Shown: piece by piece, positions 1 through 9,287 of the stretch
Numbering within the stretch: position 1 is the first letter of the stretch
Layout: the number at the start of each line of letters is the position of its first letter
Source of the DNA: CAZJUP01 sp964549275
Lineage (GTDB): Bacteria > Fidelibacterota > Marinisomatia > Marinisomatales > TCS55
Assembly (NCBI GenBank): GCA_964549275.1
Contig: CAZJUP010000010.1
Coordinates: 1-64,000, forward strand
Reading direction: 5' to 3'
Length of the DNA: 64,000 bases
Program-made: the position numbers and the translations under genes
The notes under the pieces: model-generated
Databases searched by the model: none
Told to the model about the DNA's origin: nothing
The model's input: the letters and a program-made list of their open reading frames with translations, nothing else

Positions 1-296
1 ACCCTAATCTGCAAGGAGCTTCCCTTTTGTTTCAACTAAAAATGATACAACGTCTATTCGACATATTCTGATTTGGTAGAACAGTGTGAAAAAAAGAAAG
101 AATAATTATAAAATTAGGATGAGTGTAAGCCCAATTTATTAAAACACTGTAATGTAATTGATATATGTATCATGATGATCGATAAGACATTTAGTATTTA
201 CGGCATAGGATTTTCGTTTGATTTGTTAACCAAAGTGTACCAATTCAATGGAATATTGTATCCCTCTCATTCCCATGGCCGGTTGATAGAGACTGT
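1..296. other. Gene-free left edge
   Basis: AT-rich sequence before the first gene. I see no tRNA, convincing terminator or small ORF with a ribosome binding site. It presumably holds the promoter of the gene at 297, but no promoter boxes stand out enough to call. Confidence 0.4.
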
Positions 297-1367
297 ATGA
301 GAAAATACACGTCAACCGTTTTTACAATTACGATGATGGTCTTATTGTTGCTGATATCATGTGGAGAAGACCCTGTGGAGCCAACCAATCATCAGAGTAT
401 CCAACAATGGGAACTGCTTGGATTGGAAGGGGAAGCGATTAACGCTATTGCAGTGGATCAGTTTAATGAAAATGTGATTTATGCCGGTAGTTCTAGTGAC
501 TTCAGTGCTGGGAAAGTAGGTGGGGTATTCAAAAGCAATGACAACGGAACTGCCTGGGACACATTAGTCCGGGGTATTACCGTTCGTGATATTGATATTC
601 ATCCCGTTAACTCTGACATTGTCTTTGTAACTGGTGGTATCAATTATCTTACACCTCAAGGTCTTCTGAAAACGATTGACGGTGGAGTAAACTGGTTTAG
701 GGCTGATACTAATCTTACACTATTTCCTGAAGAGGGGCTAATGGTTTTAGCAATTGACCCACTGTATCCCGATACGTTGTACCTGGGAACGGGAGGGGTA
801 TTTGGTGGAAAACTTTATAAAAGCGCCGATGGAGGTCAGACTTGGGAAGCAATCGGTACTGATGTGGATTATCTTCAGGATGGCATAACAGCGATAGCCA
901 TAGATCCCTCCAATCCAGATATCATATATGTCGGAACTCCCTGGTTCGGGGCCATTCTCAAGAGCAAAGATGGCGGTGGCAGCTGGAACCGACTAAACTT
1001 TCCGGAAGTGGGCATTATCAATGATCTTTTAGTTCACCCTGATAATTCTAAAACGGTGTATGCCGGAACATGGGGTTCGGGATTCTATATTAGTAGAAAT
1101 AGCGGGGAAAGCTGGAATGTTGTTAACAATGGTTTATTGGATACCAGTCAGGTTTTAAAAATTGATGTATCTCACACTCAGATTTATGCTGCCGTAAGCT
1201 TTCGTGATACAGGAGTAGTTTTTACAAGCTATCAAGATAACATTAACTGGGTTGTCGTTGGCGAGCATGGTTTTAAGCAAAGGATTAGGTCAGTTAAGTA
1301 TATATACGGTTCTGAAAAATTACTTATGGGTAGTTCTGGAATATATATGCTTGCGGAGACCCAGTAA
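297..1367 (+). CDS. Asp-box beta-propeller lipoprotein (BNR / VPS10-like repeats)
   Basis: Predicted exported lipoprotein of 356 residues. The N-terminus is a hydrophobic signal ending in a lipobox (LLISCG, Cys near residue 22). The body is built of repeated Asp-box motifs of the S/T-x-D/N-x-G-x-x-W type (SNDNGTAWD, TIDGGVNWF, SADGGQTWE, SKDGGGSWN, SRNSGESWN), separated by blades starting with phrases like AIDPxxPDxxYxG. This is the sialidase/sortilin/YCF48-like propeller fold; no catalytic sialidase residues are evident, so no enzymatic role is assigned. It probably sits on the outer membrane and binds a ligand or acts as a scaffold (inference). It lies 73 nt upstream of a secreted subtilase on the same strand and could be co-transcribed with it. 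The ribosome binding site is weak. Confidence 0.8.
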   Translation: MRKYTSTVFTITMMVLLLLISCGEDPVEPTNHQSIQQWELLGLEGEAINAIAVDQFNENVIYAGSSSDFSAGKVGGVFKSNDNGTAWDTLVRGITVRDIDIHPVNSDIVFVTGGINYLTPQGLLKTIDGGVNWFRADTNLTLFPEEGLMVLAIDPLYPDTLYLGTGGVFGGKLYKSADGGQTWEAIGTDVDYLQDGITAIAIDPSNPDIIYVGTPWFGAILKSKDGGGSWNRLNFPEVGIINDLLVHPDNSKTVYAGTWGSGFYISRNSGESWNVVNNGLLDTSQVLKIDVSHTQIYAAVSFRDTGVVFTSYQDNINWVVVGEHGFKQRIRSVKYIYGSEKLLMGSSGIYMLAETQ

Positions 1368-1440
1368 TTAAATGAAAAATAAATTAATCCGGGAATCACT
1401 CTATAATCTCAATGTCCAAACAACAGTAAAGGAGAACACT

Positions 1441-3480
1441 ATGTGGTATAAAATGAACAATCCACTTAATAAGCTGATCTTCTGTCTGATGCTAATAGTA
1501 TTGCCATGGGCCGTTGTATCCGCCCAGGAAACGATTGGCGGAAAGTTAGTTAAAACAGACCTTTGGGAAGGCCAGCAAGTAGAATACCTAGAAGGTGAAA
1601 TTGCCGTTATCTTAGAACCTGGTAGAGGCAAATCCGACGTGCTACCCATACTCCGGAGTTATGGTGCATACATAAAAAGTGACTTTGATGAGTTAGGCTG
1701 GGGGTTGATCGAGTTACCGGCCACAGTGGATGTTATACCACTGGCTACATTGTTAAAGGGAAATCCCAATATAAGAATGGCTGAACCAAATATGGTAGTT
1801 AGAGCTGGTTTCAACCCCAATGATCCCTACTATCAAGGGACTTCACCGGCGACTTATCCACATCAATATGGATTGAAAAACACCGGGCAAAATCCTCCAG
1901 GAGGGACATCAGATGCGGATATTGACGCGCCGGAAGCCTGGGATATCACCATGGGAAGTTCTTCTGTAATTCTTGCCATCTTGGACTCTGGAATCCCTAC
2001 TGATGGCAACAATATCCTTACCCACCCTGATCTAGACGACTCGAACAAATTTATCTTTGGTCCGGATTATGTTGGAGATGGAAACGGTGTTAAAGATGAA
2101 CTGGGCCATGGCACGCACGTAACCGGTATAGCTGCCGCAGAATCCAACAACGGCACGGGTATTGCAGGTGTGTGTGGGGATTGCCGGGTTATGGTGATTC
2201 AGGTTTTCGATGCTTTTGGCAACGGTTCTTGGTCGTATTTCTATAATGGTGTGAAATATGCTGTGGATAACGGTGCGGTTGTCATCAATTTCAGCGGAGG
2301 AGGTAATATCGCCTCATCAACTGCATTAGAAGCTGTAGAATACGCATATAATAATAATGTGCTCATTGTAGCTTCATCTGGGAATAATAACAGTTATGTA
2401 AGGTGGCCTGCTGCTTATTCTTCAAGCTATTCAAATGTAATTGCAGTCGGTTCAACTCAATATAATGATGATAGAGCGAGCTACTCAAACTATGGAACCC
2501 AGTTAAACGTGGTAGCCCCTGGAGGTGCCCACGATGGTGGGTATCCTGTAGACCCGGGCGATATATACTCAACCATGCCTTCGTACACCGTTTATTATAA
2601 TGGTTCCCCTTACAATGTAACCAAGAACTACGGTTACCTACCAGGGACTTCCATGGCGGCCCCTCATGTCTCGGGATCGGCAGCCTTGATGTTATCAATT
2701 GCACCCAGCAAAACGCCTTCCGAAATTCGAGATGTTATTGAAAATACAGCGGATAAAGTCCCTGGTATGGGTGGACAAGATTTTACAAATTATTATGGCT
2801 ATGGCCGGTTGAATACTTATAAGGTTTTAGCCTCATTATTACCTGATCCTCCCACTAACTTCCTTGTCGAAAATCCTACCCATTATGGAAATTCTCCAAA
2901 ACTTAAATGGACAGCCAGTGCTGGAGCCACTTCCTATAATGTATACAGAATGGTAGGTTATGACCCCGTATGGGAATTAATTGGTAGTACAACATCCACC
3001 TCATATACTGATAATGATGTTACGATAAGAAATATATATGATTGGGATTCAGAGGAATATCATTATCGTGTTACGGCTGTAAATATTGTGGGGGAATCAG
3101 CCCCCTCAAATTCCGATTCCGTTTGGGGTTTTAGTTATTACAAGGAATTGGCCGATTTAAATGAAATAAATAATTCAGTCCCAGAGTCTTATTCCTTATT
3201 GCAGAACCATCCAAATCCATTCAATCCTTCGACTATGATAAAATATGAATTGCCTGAACCCAGTTCAGTATCCATGGTGATTTATGATTTGAAAGGAAAT
3301 GAAATCATGAGTTGGGTAGACGGAAATGAACAGGCAGGATATAAAAGGAGAACCTGGAAAGGTACAGATGCTTTTGGTAATAAGGTGCCCTCAGGGATGT
3401 ATATCTACAAATTGACTGCAAAATCCCTTGAAAGTGATCAAATTTTCATTGAAAGTCGTAAGATGGTTTTAATGAAATAA
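1441..3480 (+). CDS. Secreted S8 (subtilisin) serine protease with type IX sorting domain
   Basis: Exported protease of about 679 residues. I place the start at 1441 rather than at 1372 because AAAGGAGA lies 7-8 nt upstream and the next residues form a signal peptide ending near VVSAQ. After a propeptide-like region the S8 triad is intact: Asp in LDSG (about residue 182), His in GHGTH (about 223) and Ser in GTSMAAPH (about 404). A fibronectin-III-like domain (about 475-570) follows. The last about 85 residues form a T9SS type-A-like sorting domain beginning NHPNPFNPST and containing YDLKG and GMYIYKL. It is therefore expected to cross the outer membrane through T9SS and be processed by a PorU-type sortase, one of which is encoded at 45727-49461. 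It would act as an extracellular endopeptidase. A terminator follows directly. Confidence 0.92.
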   Translation: MWYKMNNPLNKLIFCLMLIVLPWAVVSAQETIGGKLVKTDLWEGQQVEYLEGEIAVILEPGRGKSDVLPILRSYGAYIKSDFDELGWGLIELPATVDVIPLATLLKGNPNIRMAEPNMVVRAGFNPNDPYYQGTSPATYPHQYGLKNTGQNPPGGTSDADIDAPEAWDITMGSSSVILAILDSGIPTDGNNILTHPDLDDSNKFIFGPDYVGDGNGVKDELGHGTHVTGIAAAESNNGTGIAGVCGDCRVMVIQVFDAFGNGSWSYFYNGVKYAVDNGAVVINFSGGGNIASSTALEAVEYAYNNNVLIVASSGNNNSYVRWPAAYSSSYSNVIAVGSTQYNDDRASYSNYGTQLNVVAPGGAHDGGYPVDPGDIYSTMPSYTVYYNGSPYNVTKNYGYLPGTSMAAPHVSGSAALMLSIAPSKTPSEIRDVIENTADKVPGMGGQDFTNYYGYGRLNTYKVLASLLPDPPTNFLVENPTHYGNSPKLKWTASAGATSYNVYRMVGYDPVWELIGSTTSTSYTDNDVTIRNIYDWDSEEYHYRVTAVNIVGESAPSNSDSVWGFSYYKELADLNEINNSVPESYSLLQNHPNPFNPSTMIKYELPEPSSVSMVIYDLKGNEIMSWVDGNEQAGYKRRTWKGTDAFGNKVPSGMYIYKLTAKSLESDQIFIESRKMVLMK

Positions 3481-3505
3481 AAACCTGTGATATTAAAAAG
3501 AGAAG

Positions 3506-3535
3506 AAGGGCATTTCGCAAGAGATGCCCTTTTTT
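3506..3535 (+). terminator. Rho-independent terminator after the subtilase gene
   Basis: An 8-bp perfect stem, AAGGGCAT (3506-3513) with ATGCCCTT (3524-3531), encloses a 10-nt loop and is followed by a run of T to 3535. It lies 26 nt after the subtilase stop codon and ends that transcript before the response regulator gene. Confidence 0.9.
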
Positions 3536-3599
3536 GTTATATTGGAAATCAAAATTATCAATAGATTTCACTTGCTAATTGAAGTATAAAGAAACACGA

Positions 3600-4061
3600 A
3601 TGAACAAAATAACTGTTTTAATTGCCGATAATCATGCTGGTTTAAGAAATAGTCTAAAATTATTAATTGAAACCGATGAAAATATTAAAGTAATTGGTGA
3701 GGCTGAAGATGGAAGAGAGGCAATAACCTTAACTAAAAAACTACAACCAGATATTGTATTAATGGACATTGACATGCCAGTCCTCAATGGATTTGATGCA
3801 ACGCGGGTAATCAGAAAACATATCCCTCAATCAAAAGTTGTCATTCATTCAATGTATTCGGATGACGTGTTTGTCCGCGGAGCCTTAGAAGCTGGAGCTT
3901 CTGGATTTTTGGTTAAAGAGTCAGCTCCGGAAGATCTTTTGAATGCTATTTACGAAGTTGGAAGAGGAAACGAATTAGGGGATACCAGTGTCCCGGTGGT
4001 AAACATAAAAGGGTTCTCATCTTTCGGGTTGAAAGTAAGTTCCAAAAGTCCCGCTCTGTAG
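3600..4061 (+). CDS. Receiver-only response regulator, probably lacking its output domain
   Basis: About 153 residues, nearly all a CheY-like receiver domain of the NarL/FixJ type. The N-terminal acidic residue (IADNH), phospho-acceptor Asp in LMDIDMP, conserved Ser (IHSMYSDD) and Lys (FLVKESA) are all present, so phosphorylation should be possible. NarL-type regulators normally continue into a LuxR-type DNA-binding helix-turn-helix; here the frame ends about 28 residues after the receiver's last helix with no such domain. The final 112 nt (3950-4061) are antisense to the 3' end of the gene at 3950-5365, and the last residues look like read-through of that sequence. ATG at 3600 is preferred over a TTG at 3579. 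It is either a stand-alone receiver or a decayed remnant. No histidine kinase is nearby. Confidence 0.7.
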   Translation: MNKITVLIADNHAGLRNSLKLLIETDENIKVIGEAEDGREAITLTKKLQPDIVLMDIDMPVLNGFDATRVIRKHIPQSKVVIHSMYSDDVFVRGALEAGASGFLVKESAPEDLLNAIYEVGRGNELGDTSVPVVNIKGFSSFGLKVSSKSPAL

Positions 4062-5365
4062 CCTGCTTCAGGCTGTGCAATTTTTACTGCATAAGTTCCG
4101 CGATCTGACTCTGGGAGTGTTTTTGAACTCCAGGTACGACCGATGGTGTCCACTCGAAAATCCCTAGTGGTTTCATTGACCGCTTCCCATTGTTTAACAA
4201 TATAACTCCCGGTAAAGGAGCTATCAATTTTCACATAAATGGAATCGTTGCTAATGTGCCAATCAAACTTGGGAATTTCCGACTCGGATATTACCGCTTT
4301 ATAAAAAGCTATCAGGCTTTTTAAGTTATAGTTACCTTCTGTGTTTTGGAGTCCGTGGCTCGTATTGGGAATGTATTGAAGGTATTTATCTCCTAAAAGA
4401 TCGTTCCAGTAAAATTGCCACGAATCCGTAATGAAAAATTCATCCCCTGTGGCGTTTATAAGGAATTTTGGCAGGGTCAACTTTGTTCGGAATGAATAGG
4501 GTTCTACGATGTCCATCATTCGATTAAATTCCCTGGATCCCATCCAGTCCATAATTCCTTCATGGACGTAGCTGTCGATAGCATGGGACCATTCCCCGTA
4601 ACACTTCCAATGGTGATTAAAAGAGGGAACAACATTCAGCATGTCGATGACAATAGGGATAATGGCCATCACCCGGTCATCTGCAATAGCTGTGGCCCAG
4701 GTTGTCCAACCTCGCTTCGATGCCCCTGTAGTTACAAATCTGTTGACCGGTTTTCCTTCCAAGGCGGTAATATTTTGAACCACATCCATCCCACGAACAA
4801 CTGCTTTTGTCATGGGAATATGGGCCAACCAATGTGCATCCTTGTTTCTAGCGCCCCCTTCAAGAAATTGGCGCCATCCATAGGCGATAAGATCGTCTTC
4901 TACTCGTTCTCCTAAAGTGTCTTGAGCAAATAGAACAGGCTGAAATGGAACATTGGTTATACTGGCTACAACCGATTGAGTTGTGATTGCGACTTGAGCC
5001 AATGCAGGGTCAGCAGATTCCGGCATATTATTTTTATAGCTTCCCCCGCCGATAACCATTAGCCCTTCCGATTCCACGACTTCGTCGGGAATAATAATTG
5101 TGAGCCAATGCCACCATTTTGTCTGGTTGACCTCAGCAGATGTTAGCCAGTGTTGAGAGACCATTTTTATGATATATTCTTTTCGGGAATCCTCTTCGAT
5201 TACCTTTTTAATCTCATACTGAAAAGCTCCATCTTTTTCGTTCACTATTTCCCGTAGGATAGAATTTTGTTTTTCGCAGGAAGAGAGAATGAAGACGGAC
5301 AGGAATAGAAGTAATAATTTTTTCACTGAAGATTCGTTTCTGGCTTTTTTTGAATGTTTAGACAT
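3950..5365 (-). CDS. PhoPQ-activated pathogenicity-related (PqaA-type) alpha/beta-hydrolase-like lipoprotein
   Basis: A protein of about 471 residues of the PhoPQ-activated pathogenicity-related family (PqaA type). A hydrophobic signal with lipobox LSSC follows the N-terminus, so it should be a lipoprotein. A GASKRGW segment matches the family's nucleophile elbow of an alpha/beta-hydrolase fold, and the C-terminus (PFMFTTGTLVSPN) matches the usual family ending, so the gene looks complete. The biochemical substrate of this family is not established. The start is uncertain: ATG at 5365 is used, but a GTG at 5326 immediately before KKLLLLFL would give a more typical signal peptide. It is divergent from the release-factor-like gene at 5386 and convergent with, and overlapping, the response regulator gene. 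Confidence 0.8.
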   Translation of the reverse strand: MSKHSKKARNESSVKKLLLLFLSVFILSSCEKQNSILREIVNEKDGAFQYEIKKVIEEDSRKEYIIKMVSQHWLTSAEVNQTKWWHWLTIIIPDEVVESEGLMVIGGGSYKNNMPESADPALAQVAITTQSVVASITNVPFQPVLFAQDTLGERVEDDLIAYGWRQFLEGGARNKDAHWLAHIPMTKAVVRGMDVVQNITALEGKPVNRFVTTGASKRGWTTWATAIADDRVMAIIPIVIDMLNVVPSFNHHWKCYGEWSHAIDSYVHEGIMDWMGSREFNRMMDIVEPYSFRTKLTLPKFLINATGDEFFITDSWQFYWNDLLGDKYLQYIPNTSHGLQNTEGNYNLKSLIAFYKAVISESEIPKFDWHISNDSIYVKIDSSFTGSYIVKQWEAVNETTRDFRVDTIGRTWSSKTLPESDRGTYAVKIAQPEAGYRAGLLELTFNPKDENPFMFTTGTLVSPNSFPLPTS

Positions 5366-5385
5366 ACTTTTAGACAGGGAATATA

Positions 5386-5763
5386 ATGAATACTGTAAAA
5401 GAGAACGGCAATGAATATTCAATAAGGTGGGAATCCGATGAAGTCCTTCTGAGCGAATGTAGGATAGATACATTTCGTGCTTCCGGCAAGGGCGGGCAAC
5501 ATGTCAATAAAACCGAAAGTGCGGTACGACTCACCCATATTCCTACGGGAGTTGTTGTCGTCTGTCAGGATGAGAGAAGTCAGCACAGAAATAAGGATAT
5601 TGCCTTAAACCGTCTTCGAAAAAAATTAAAAGCCTTGGGAAAAAAGCAAAAAAAAAGAATCCCCACTCGTCCAACACGGTCATCAGAAGAAAAACGAATT
5701 CAAGCGAAAAAGCAGCGGTCGGAGAAAAAAAAATCCCGTAAAAATCCCTTAGAAGACGAATGA
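5386..5763 (+). CDS. ArfB-like peptidyl-tRNA hydrolase / class I release factor homologue
   Basis: A protein of 125 residues with only the catalytic domain of class I release factors. The GGQ motif appears in the context [12 protein letters not shown] (about residues 31-42), the hallmark of peptidyl-tRNA hydrolysis on the ribosome. There is no codon-recognition domain. The Lys/Arg-rich tail ([16 protein letters not shown] and beyond) resembles the tail with which ArfB (YaeJ) probes the empty mRNA channel. The likely role is rescue of ribosomes stalled without a stop codon. It is divergent from the PqaA-type gene with only about 20 nt between the chosen starts, so the promoters must overlap that gene's 5' end. 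The exact subfamily (ArfB versus other RF-like proteins) is not certain. Confidence 0.82.
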   Translation: MNTVKENGNEYSIRWESDEVLLSECRIDTFRASGKGGQHVNKTESAVRLTHIPTGVVVVCQDERSQHRNKDIALNRLRKKLKALGKKQKKRIPTRPTRSSEEKRIQAKKQRSEKKKSRKNPLEDE

Positions 5764-5862
5764 CAAAAAATATACAACTCTGTCGTCGTATTTACCCTGT
5801 TCTACCCTTAATTTCTGCCCCAAAAATTTTTTCAATAATCAATAAAACTGTAAAAATAACTT

Positions 5863-7233
5863 ATGGAACTCAATAAATATATATTTCGTGAATATGATAT
5901 ACGTGGTAAGGTAGCCGAAGATTTTCCTCAACACATCGTTACAGCCCTGGGTAAAGGATTCGGTACATTTGTCAAACGAGCTGGAGGGCAGGAAATTGCT
6001 CTTTCCGGAGATGTGAGGCTAACCACCCCTGATCTCATTGACCATTTTAAAAAAGGGGTATTATCTACAGGTGTTGATGTAATCAATATCGGTATATTAC
6101 CTACTCCGGCTAATTACTATAGTATGTTTCGCTTAAATGTTGCAGGGGCAGTCCAGATAACAGGCAGCCACAATCCTCCGGAGTTTAATGGGTTCAAAAT
6201 GTCTTTGGAAAGAAAAGCTGTTTTCGGAGAATCCATCCAGGATATCCGTGAGATTATGGAAAAGGAAGATTTTGAAAAGGGTGAGGGGACTGAAGCCAGA
6301 TTCAATATCCTCGATGAATACCGGAACATGATTACCGAAAAAATTTCCATTGAAAAGCCCATGAAAGTTGTCATGGATTGTGGGAATGCGGCCGGTGCTA
6401 TCATTGCACCACAAATATTCCGAGATCTAGATGTGGACCTAACCGAACTGTATTGTGATGTAGATGGGACTTTCCCGAACCACCATCCAGATCCTACTGT
6501 GAAGGAAAACCTGAAAGATTTGATAGACGCCATGAAAACGGGACAATATGATATTGGTGTTGCGTTTGACGGAGATGCAGACCGTGTTGGTGTTGTGGAT
6601 GAAACCGGTGATATTATTTGGGCGGACCAGCTTATGGCACTGTTTCTTCCGGAGGTCTTGAAGGATGGAGATGAAATTCTCTATGATGTAAAATGTTCTC
6701 AGGCTCTGGAAGAAACCATTATAAAATTTGGCGGCAAACCTGTGATGTGGAAAACCGGTCATTCCCTTATCAAACAGCGGATGGCTGAACTTCAATGCAA
6801 ATTGGGTGGAGAAATGAGTGGTCATATATTTTTCGCAGATGATTATTATGGATATGATGATGCCATATATGTGGCTACACGTATTGTCCAAACTTTATCC
6901 AGAACTCCTAAAAAATTATCCGAACTTAAAGCAGAACTGCCTACTTATTATTCTACACCCGAAATGCGAATGGCTGCAGAATCTGACGAAGAAAAATTCC
7001 GGATAGCCAAAGAAGCAGTTGAATATTTTACCTCAAATTACGAATGTAGCACAGTGGATGGTGTTCGGGTCCATTTTGGTGATGGTTGGGGACTGGTGAG
7101 GTCTTCAAATACACAACCGGTCATTGTATGTCGATTTGAAGCCAATTCGAAAGCGAGGATGGAAGAAATTAAAAATCTAGTATTGTCGAAACTGCAGGAA
7201 ATTGGAACATTAGAACTTGAATCGGGACATTAA
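5863..7233 (+). CDS. Phosphomannomutase / phosphoglucomutase
   Basis: A 456-residue alpha-D-phosphohexomutase that interconverts hexose 1- and 6-phosphates (mannose and/or glucose), feeding nucleotide sugars for envelope polysaccharide. The four-domain signature is clear: phosphoserine loop TGSHNPPEFNG with active Ser near residue 102, metal loop DGDADR at 236-241, sugar-binding loop GEMSGH, and C-terminal phosphate-binding RSSNTQP. Length fits the AlgC/ManB group. It opens a plus-strand run with a polyprenyl synthase (overlapping 17 nt) and a PGI/PMI isomerase, suggesting supply of sugar phosphates and lipid carrier together (inference). Whether mannose or glucose is preferred cannot be told from sequence alone. 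Confidence 0.93.
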   Translation: MELNKYIFREYDIRGKVAEDFPQHIVTALGKGFGTFVKRAGGQEIALSGDVRLTTPDLIDHFKKGVLSTGVDVINIGILPTPANYYSMFRLNVAGAVQITGSHNPPEFNGFKMSLERKAVFGESIQDIREIMEKEDFEKGEGTEARFNILDEYRNMITEKISIEKPMKVVMDCGNAAGAIIAPQIFRDLDVDLTELYCDVDGTFPNHHPDPTVKENLKDLIDAMKTGQYDIGVAFDGDADRVGVVDETGDIIWADQLMALFLPEVLKDGDEILYDVKCSQALEETIIKFGGKPVMWKTGHSLIKQRMAELQCKLGGEMSGHIFFADDYYGYDDAIYVATRIVQTLSRTPKKLSELKAELPTYYSTPEMRMAAESDEEKFRIAKEAVEYFTSNYECSTVDGVRVHFGDGWGLVRSSNTQPVIVCRFEANSKARMEEIKNLVLSKLQEIGTLELESGH

Positions 7234-8188
7234 AAACTTTAAAGACCATATCCGATTTATAAAGGGAGAAGTTGAAAAAGGATTAAAAAAACTCCCCCTA
7301 AACGATATTCCTGAATATTTATATGGTCCAATCCGGTATAGCCTCAGTGGAAAAGCAAAACGGCTACGACCTGTATTGGTTCACTTATCCGGAAAAGCAT
7401 TTTCCGTTGACCCGAGCATCCTCATGAAAACGTCTCTTGCAGCAGAACTACTTCATAATTTTACTCTGGTTCATGATGATGTAATGGATAACGATAAAAC
7501 ACGGCATGGGCAGAAAACAGTTCATGAAAAATGGGATATACCCACAGCAATTTTATCAGGAGATGGGTTATACGTTCTATCTCAACTTTTGCTTTCGGAA
7601 TTGAATTCCATCATCCATCAGCGATTTAATGAAACCTCTTTGATTCTTTGTGAAGGACAGGCATTAGACAAATCGTTTGAACATGAATCCAACATTACTT
7701 TCGAAAAGTATATCGATATGGTCGGAAGAAAAACAGGAACCCTTTTGGGGTTATGTTCAGAACTTGGAGGACGATTAAGCGGTCAATCAAACTCCCGATG
7801 CAAGGAGCTTAACCGATATGGTTTTACCTTGGGATTGGCTTTTCAAGTCCAAGATGATATCCTGGAAATATTCGGTGAAGCCTCCACCATGGGGAAAACT
7901 CTGGGAAGTGACATTTCTTCCGGAAAACAAACAGCCCTTACCCTATTGGCAGAGAAGAATGATTCAGAAGGGTGGAAGCAGTTCAGGGGAAAAGCATTAG
8001 CCTTGAAGGAGGAAGAGAGAATGGTGGAATTTTGCAATTATTTCAAATCTATGGGGATATTGGATCAAGCCAAAGGGATCTCCAAAAAGTATTTTGATGA
8101 ATCTTTTTCTTCCTTGGAAGCATTTCCGGAAAATGGGAGAAGCGAATTGAAACATTTTATTAATTACGTGATGAATAGGACATTTTAA
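7217..8188 (+). CDS. Polyprenyl (isoprenyl) diphosphate synthase
   Basis: A 323-residue trans-isoprenyl diphosphate synthase that condenses isopentenyl diphosphate with allylic diphosphates. The first Asp-rich motif is DDVMD (about residues 87-91) followed by RHG. The second, in FQVQDDILEIFG (about 213-217), is DDILE rather than the usual DDxxD, a conservative change at the last metal-binding position. GKAKRLRP near residue 45 is the conserved diphosphate-binding segment. The start codon is TTG at 7217, overlapping the preceding mutase by 17 nt, which suggests translational coupling. Product length (C15, C20 or longer, for quinones or undecaprenyl carrier) cannot be decided here. Confidence 0.9.
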   Translation: MNRDIKNFKDHIRFIKGEVEKGLKKLPLNDIPEYLYGPIRYSLSGKAKRLRPVLVHLSGKAFSVDPSILMKTSLAAELLHNFTLVHDDVMDNDKTRHGQKTVHEKWDIPTAILSGDGLYVLSQLLLSELNSIIHQRFNETSLILCEGQALDKSFEHESNITFEKYIDMVGRKTGTLLGLCSELGGRLSGQSNSRCKELNRYGFTLGLAFQVQDDILEIFGEASTMGKTLGSDISSGKQTALTLLAEKNDSEGWKQFRGKALALKEEERMVEFCNYFKSMGILDQAKGISKKYFDESFSSLEAFPENGRSELKHFINYVMNRTF

Positions 8189-8191
8189 ATC

Positions 8192-9235
8192 ATGCAGTAT
8201 CAAATCAATGACCCCTCTAATATGTATGAGGCTATATATCAATTTTCAGACCACATGGAAACTGCCATGGGAATTGGAGAAACTATTAACTTAAACCATT
8301 CGTATGGGGAGATTCGAAATATTATTGTGGCCGGAATGGGGGGATCTGCTATTGGAGGAGATGTGGTTCGACTTTTAACGAAAAATGAATTAAAGATTCC
8401 ACTCTCGGTATCCCGCCATTATCACGTCCCACACTGGGTCGATGAACACACATTGGTTATATGCAGCTCTTACTCCGGGAATACGGAAGAATCTCTTTCT
8501 GCTTATGAAGATGCAAAAACGAAGGGAGCAATCATTTTTGGGATTTCCACAGGCGGTACCTTAACGGACATTCTGAAAAAAGATGGATGGGATGTAGTAA
8601 CTATTCCCGGTGGACTTCAGCCCAGGGCGGCACTGGCATTTTCATTTGTACCCATGATGTATGTATTGAACAAATTAAGGTTAATAGGAGGTGACTTAAT
8701 TCAAGATTTATCTAACGGAGCTACTGCCTTAAAAATGATTAGGGATGAATATGCTTCAGAAGATGAAAGCAATCCGGCGTATGTATTGGCTCAGGGTATA
8801 TATCAGACTTTACCCATACTATATGGTGAAACAGATTCAACAGGAATTGTTGCTAACCGTTGGAAAGGACAGCTAAGCGAAAATGCAAAAATGCTGGCCT
8901 ATTTCAATGAACTACCTGAATTAGATCATAATGAAATCGTAGGTTGGGAAAACAATGTGGAATTAATGAAAAAGATATCCTTATTATGGCTTGTTGATGA
9001 GGATGACCATCCGAGAGTTAGCATACGGCAGCAATCCACACGTGAGATTATAGAGAATCTTCCGGCAGCACACTATACTATTCATGGAGAAGGGGTTTCG
9101 AAAACGGAGCGAGTTTTACAATTGATTCATTACGGAGATTGGGTGAGTTTTTGGTGTGCGATTCTTCATGAGACGGATCCCTCTCCGGTTAAAAAAATTG
9201 ATCGACTGAAAGAAATTCTAGCAAATCAGGATTAA
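8192..9235 (+). CDS. Bifunctional phosphoglucose / phosphomannose isomerase (SIS family)
   Basis: A 347-residue sugar isomerase with two SIS domains, matching the bifunctional PGI/PMI family that converts fructose 6-phosphate to glucose 6-phosphate or mannose 6-phosphate. Diagnostic features are the glycine-rich AGMGGSAIGGD (about residues 49-59), the sugar-binding SSYSGNTEE (about 90-98) and the catalytic ELDHNEIVG (about 246-254). It follows the polyprenyl synthase by 3 nt and sits two genes after the phosphohexomutase, so the operon would link fructose 6-phosphate to mannose 1-phosphate or glucose 1-phosphate. The family is typical of archaea and several non-proteobacterial phyla. Confidence 0.92.
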   Translation: MQYQINDPSNMYEAIYQFSDHMETAMGIGETINLNHSYGEIRNIIVAGMGGSAIGGDVVRLLTKNELKIPLSVSRHYHVPHWVDEHTLVICSSYSGNTEESLSAYEDAKTKGAIIFGISTGGTLTDILKKDGWDVVTIPGGLQPRAALAFSFVPMMYVLNKLRLIGGDLIQDLSNGATALKMIRDEYASEDESNPAYVLAQGIYQTLPILYGETDSTGIVANRWKGQLSENAKMLAYFNELPELDHNEIVGWENNVELMKKISLLWLVDEDDHPRVSIRQQSTREIIENLPAAHYTIHGEGVSKTERVLQLIHYGDWVSFWCAILHETDPSPVKKIDRLKEILANQD

Positions 9236-9287
9236 AAAGAGTTGCCGCGGTACACTTGCGGTTATAACTTATACTAAGGATTGTATC

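Noticed and set aside
3600..4061. Response regulator as a UGA-containing selenoprotein or recoded gene
   Set aside because: Considered because tRNA-Sec is present, but the frame ends in TAG and no DNA-binding domain follows in any frame beyond it.
4562..4915. Plus-strand ORF antisense to the PqaA-type gene
   Set aside because: No protein family signal; the minus-strand frame accounts for the coding pattern.
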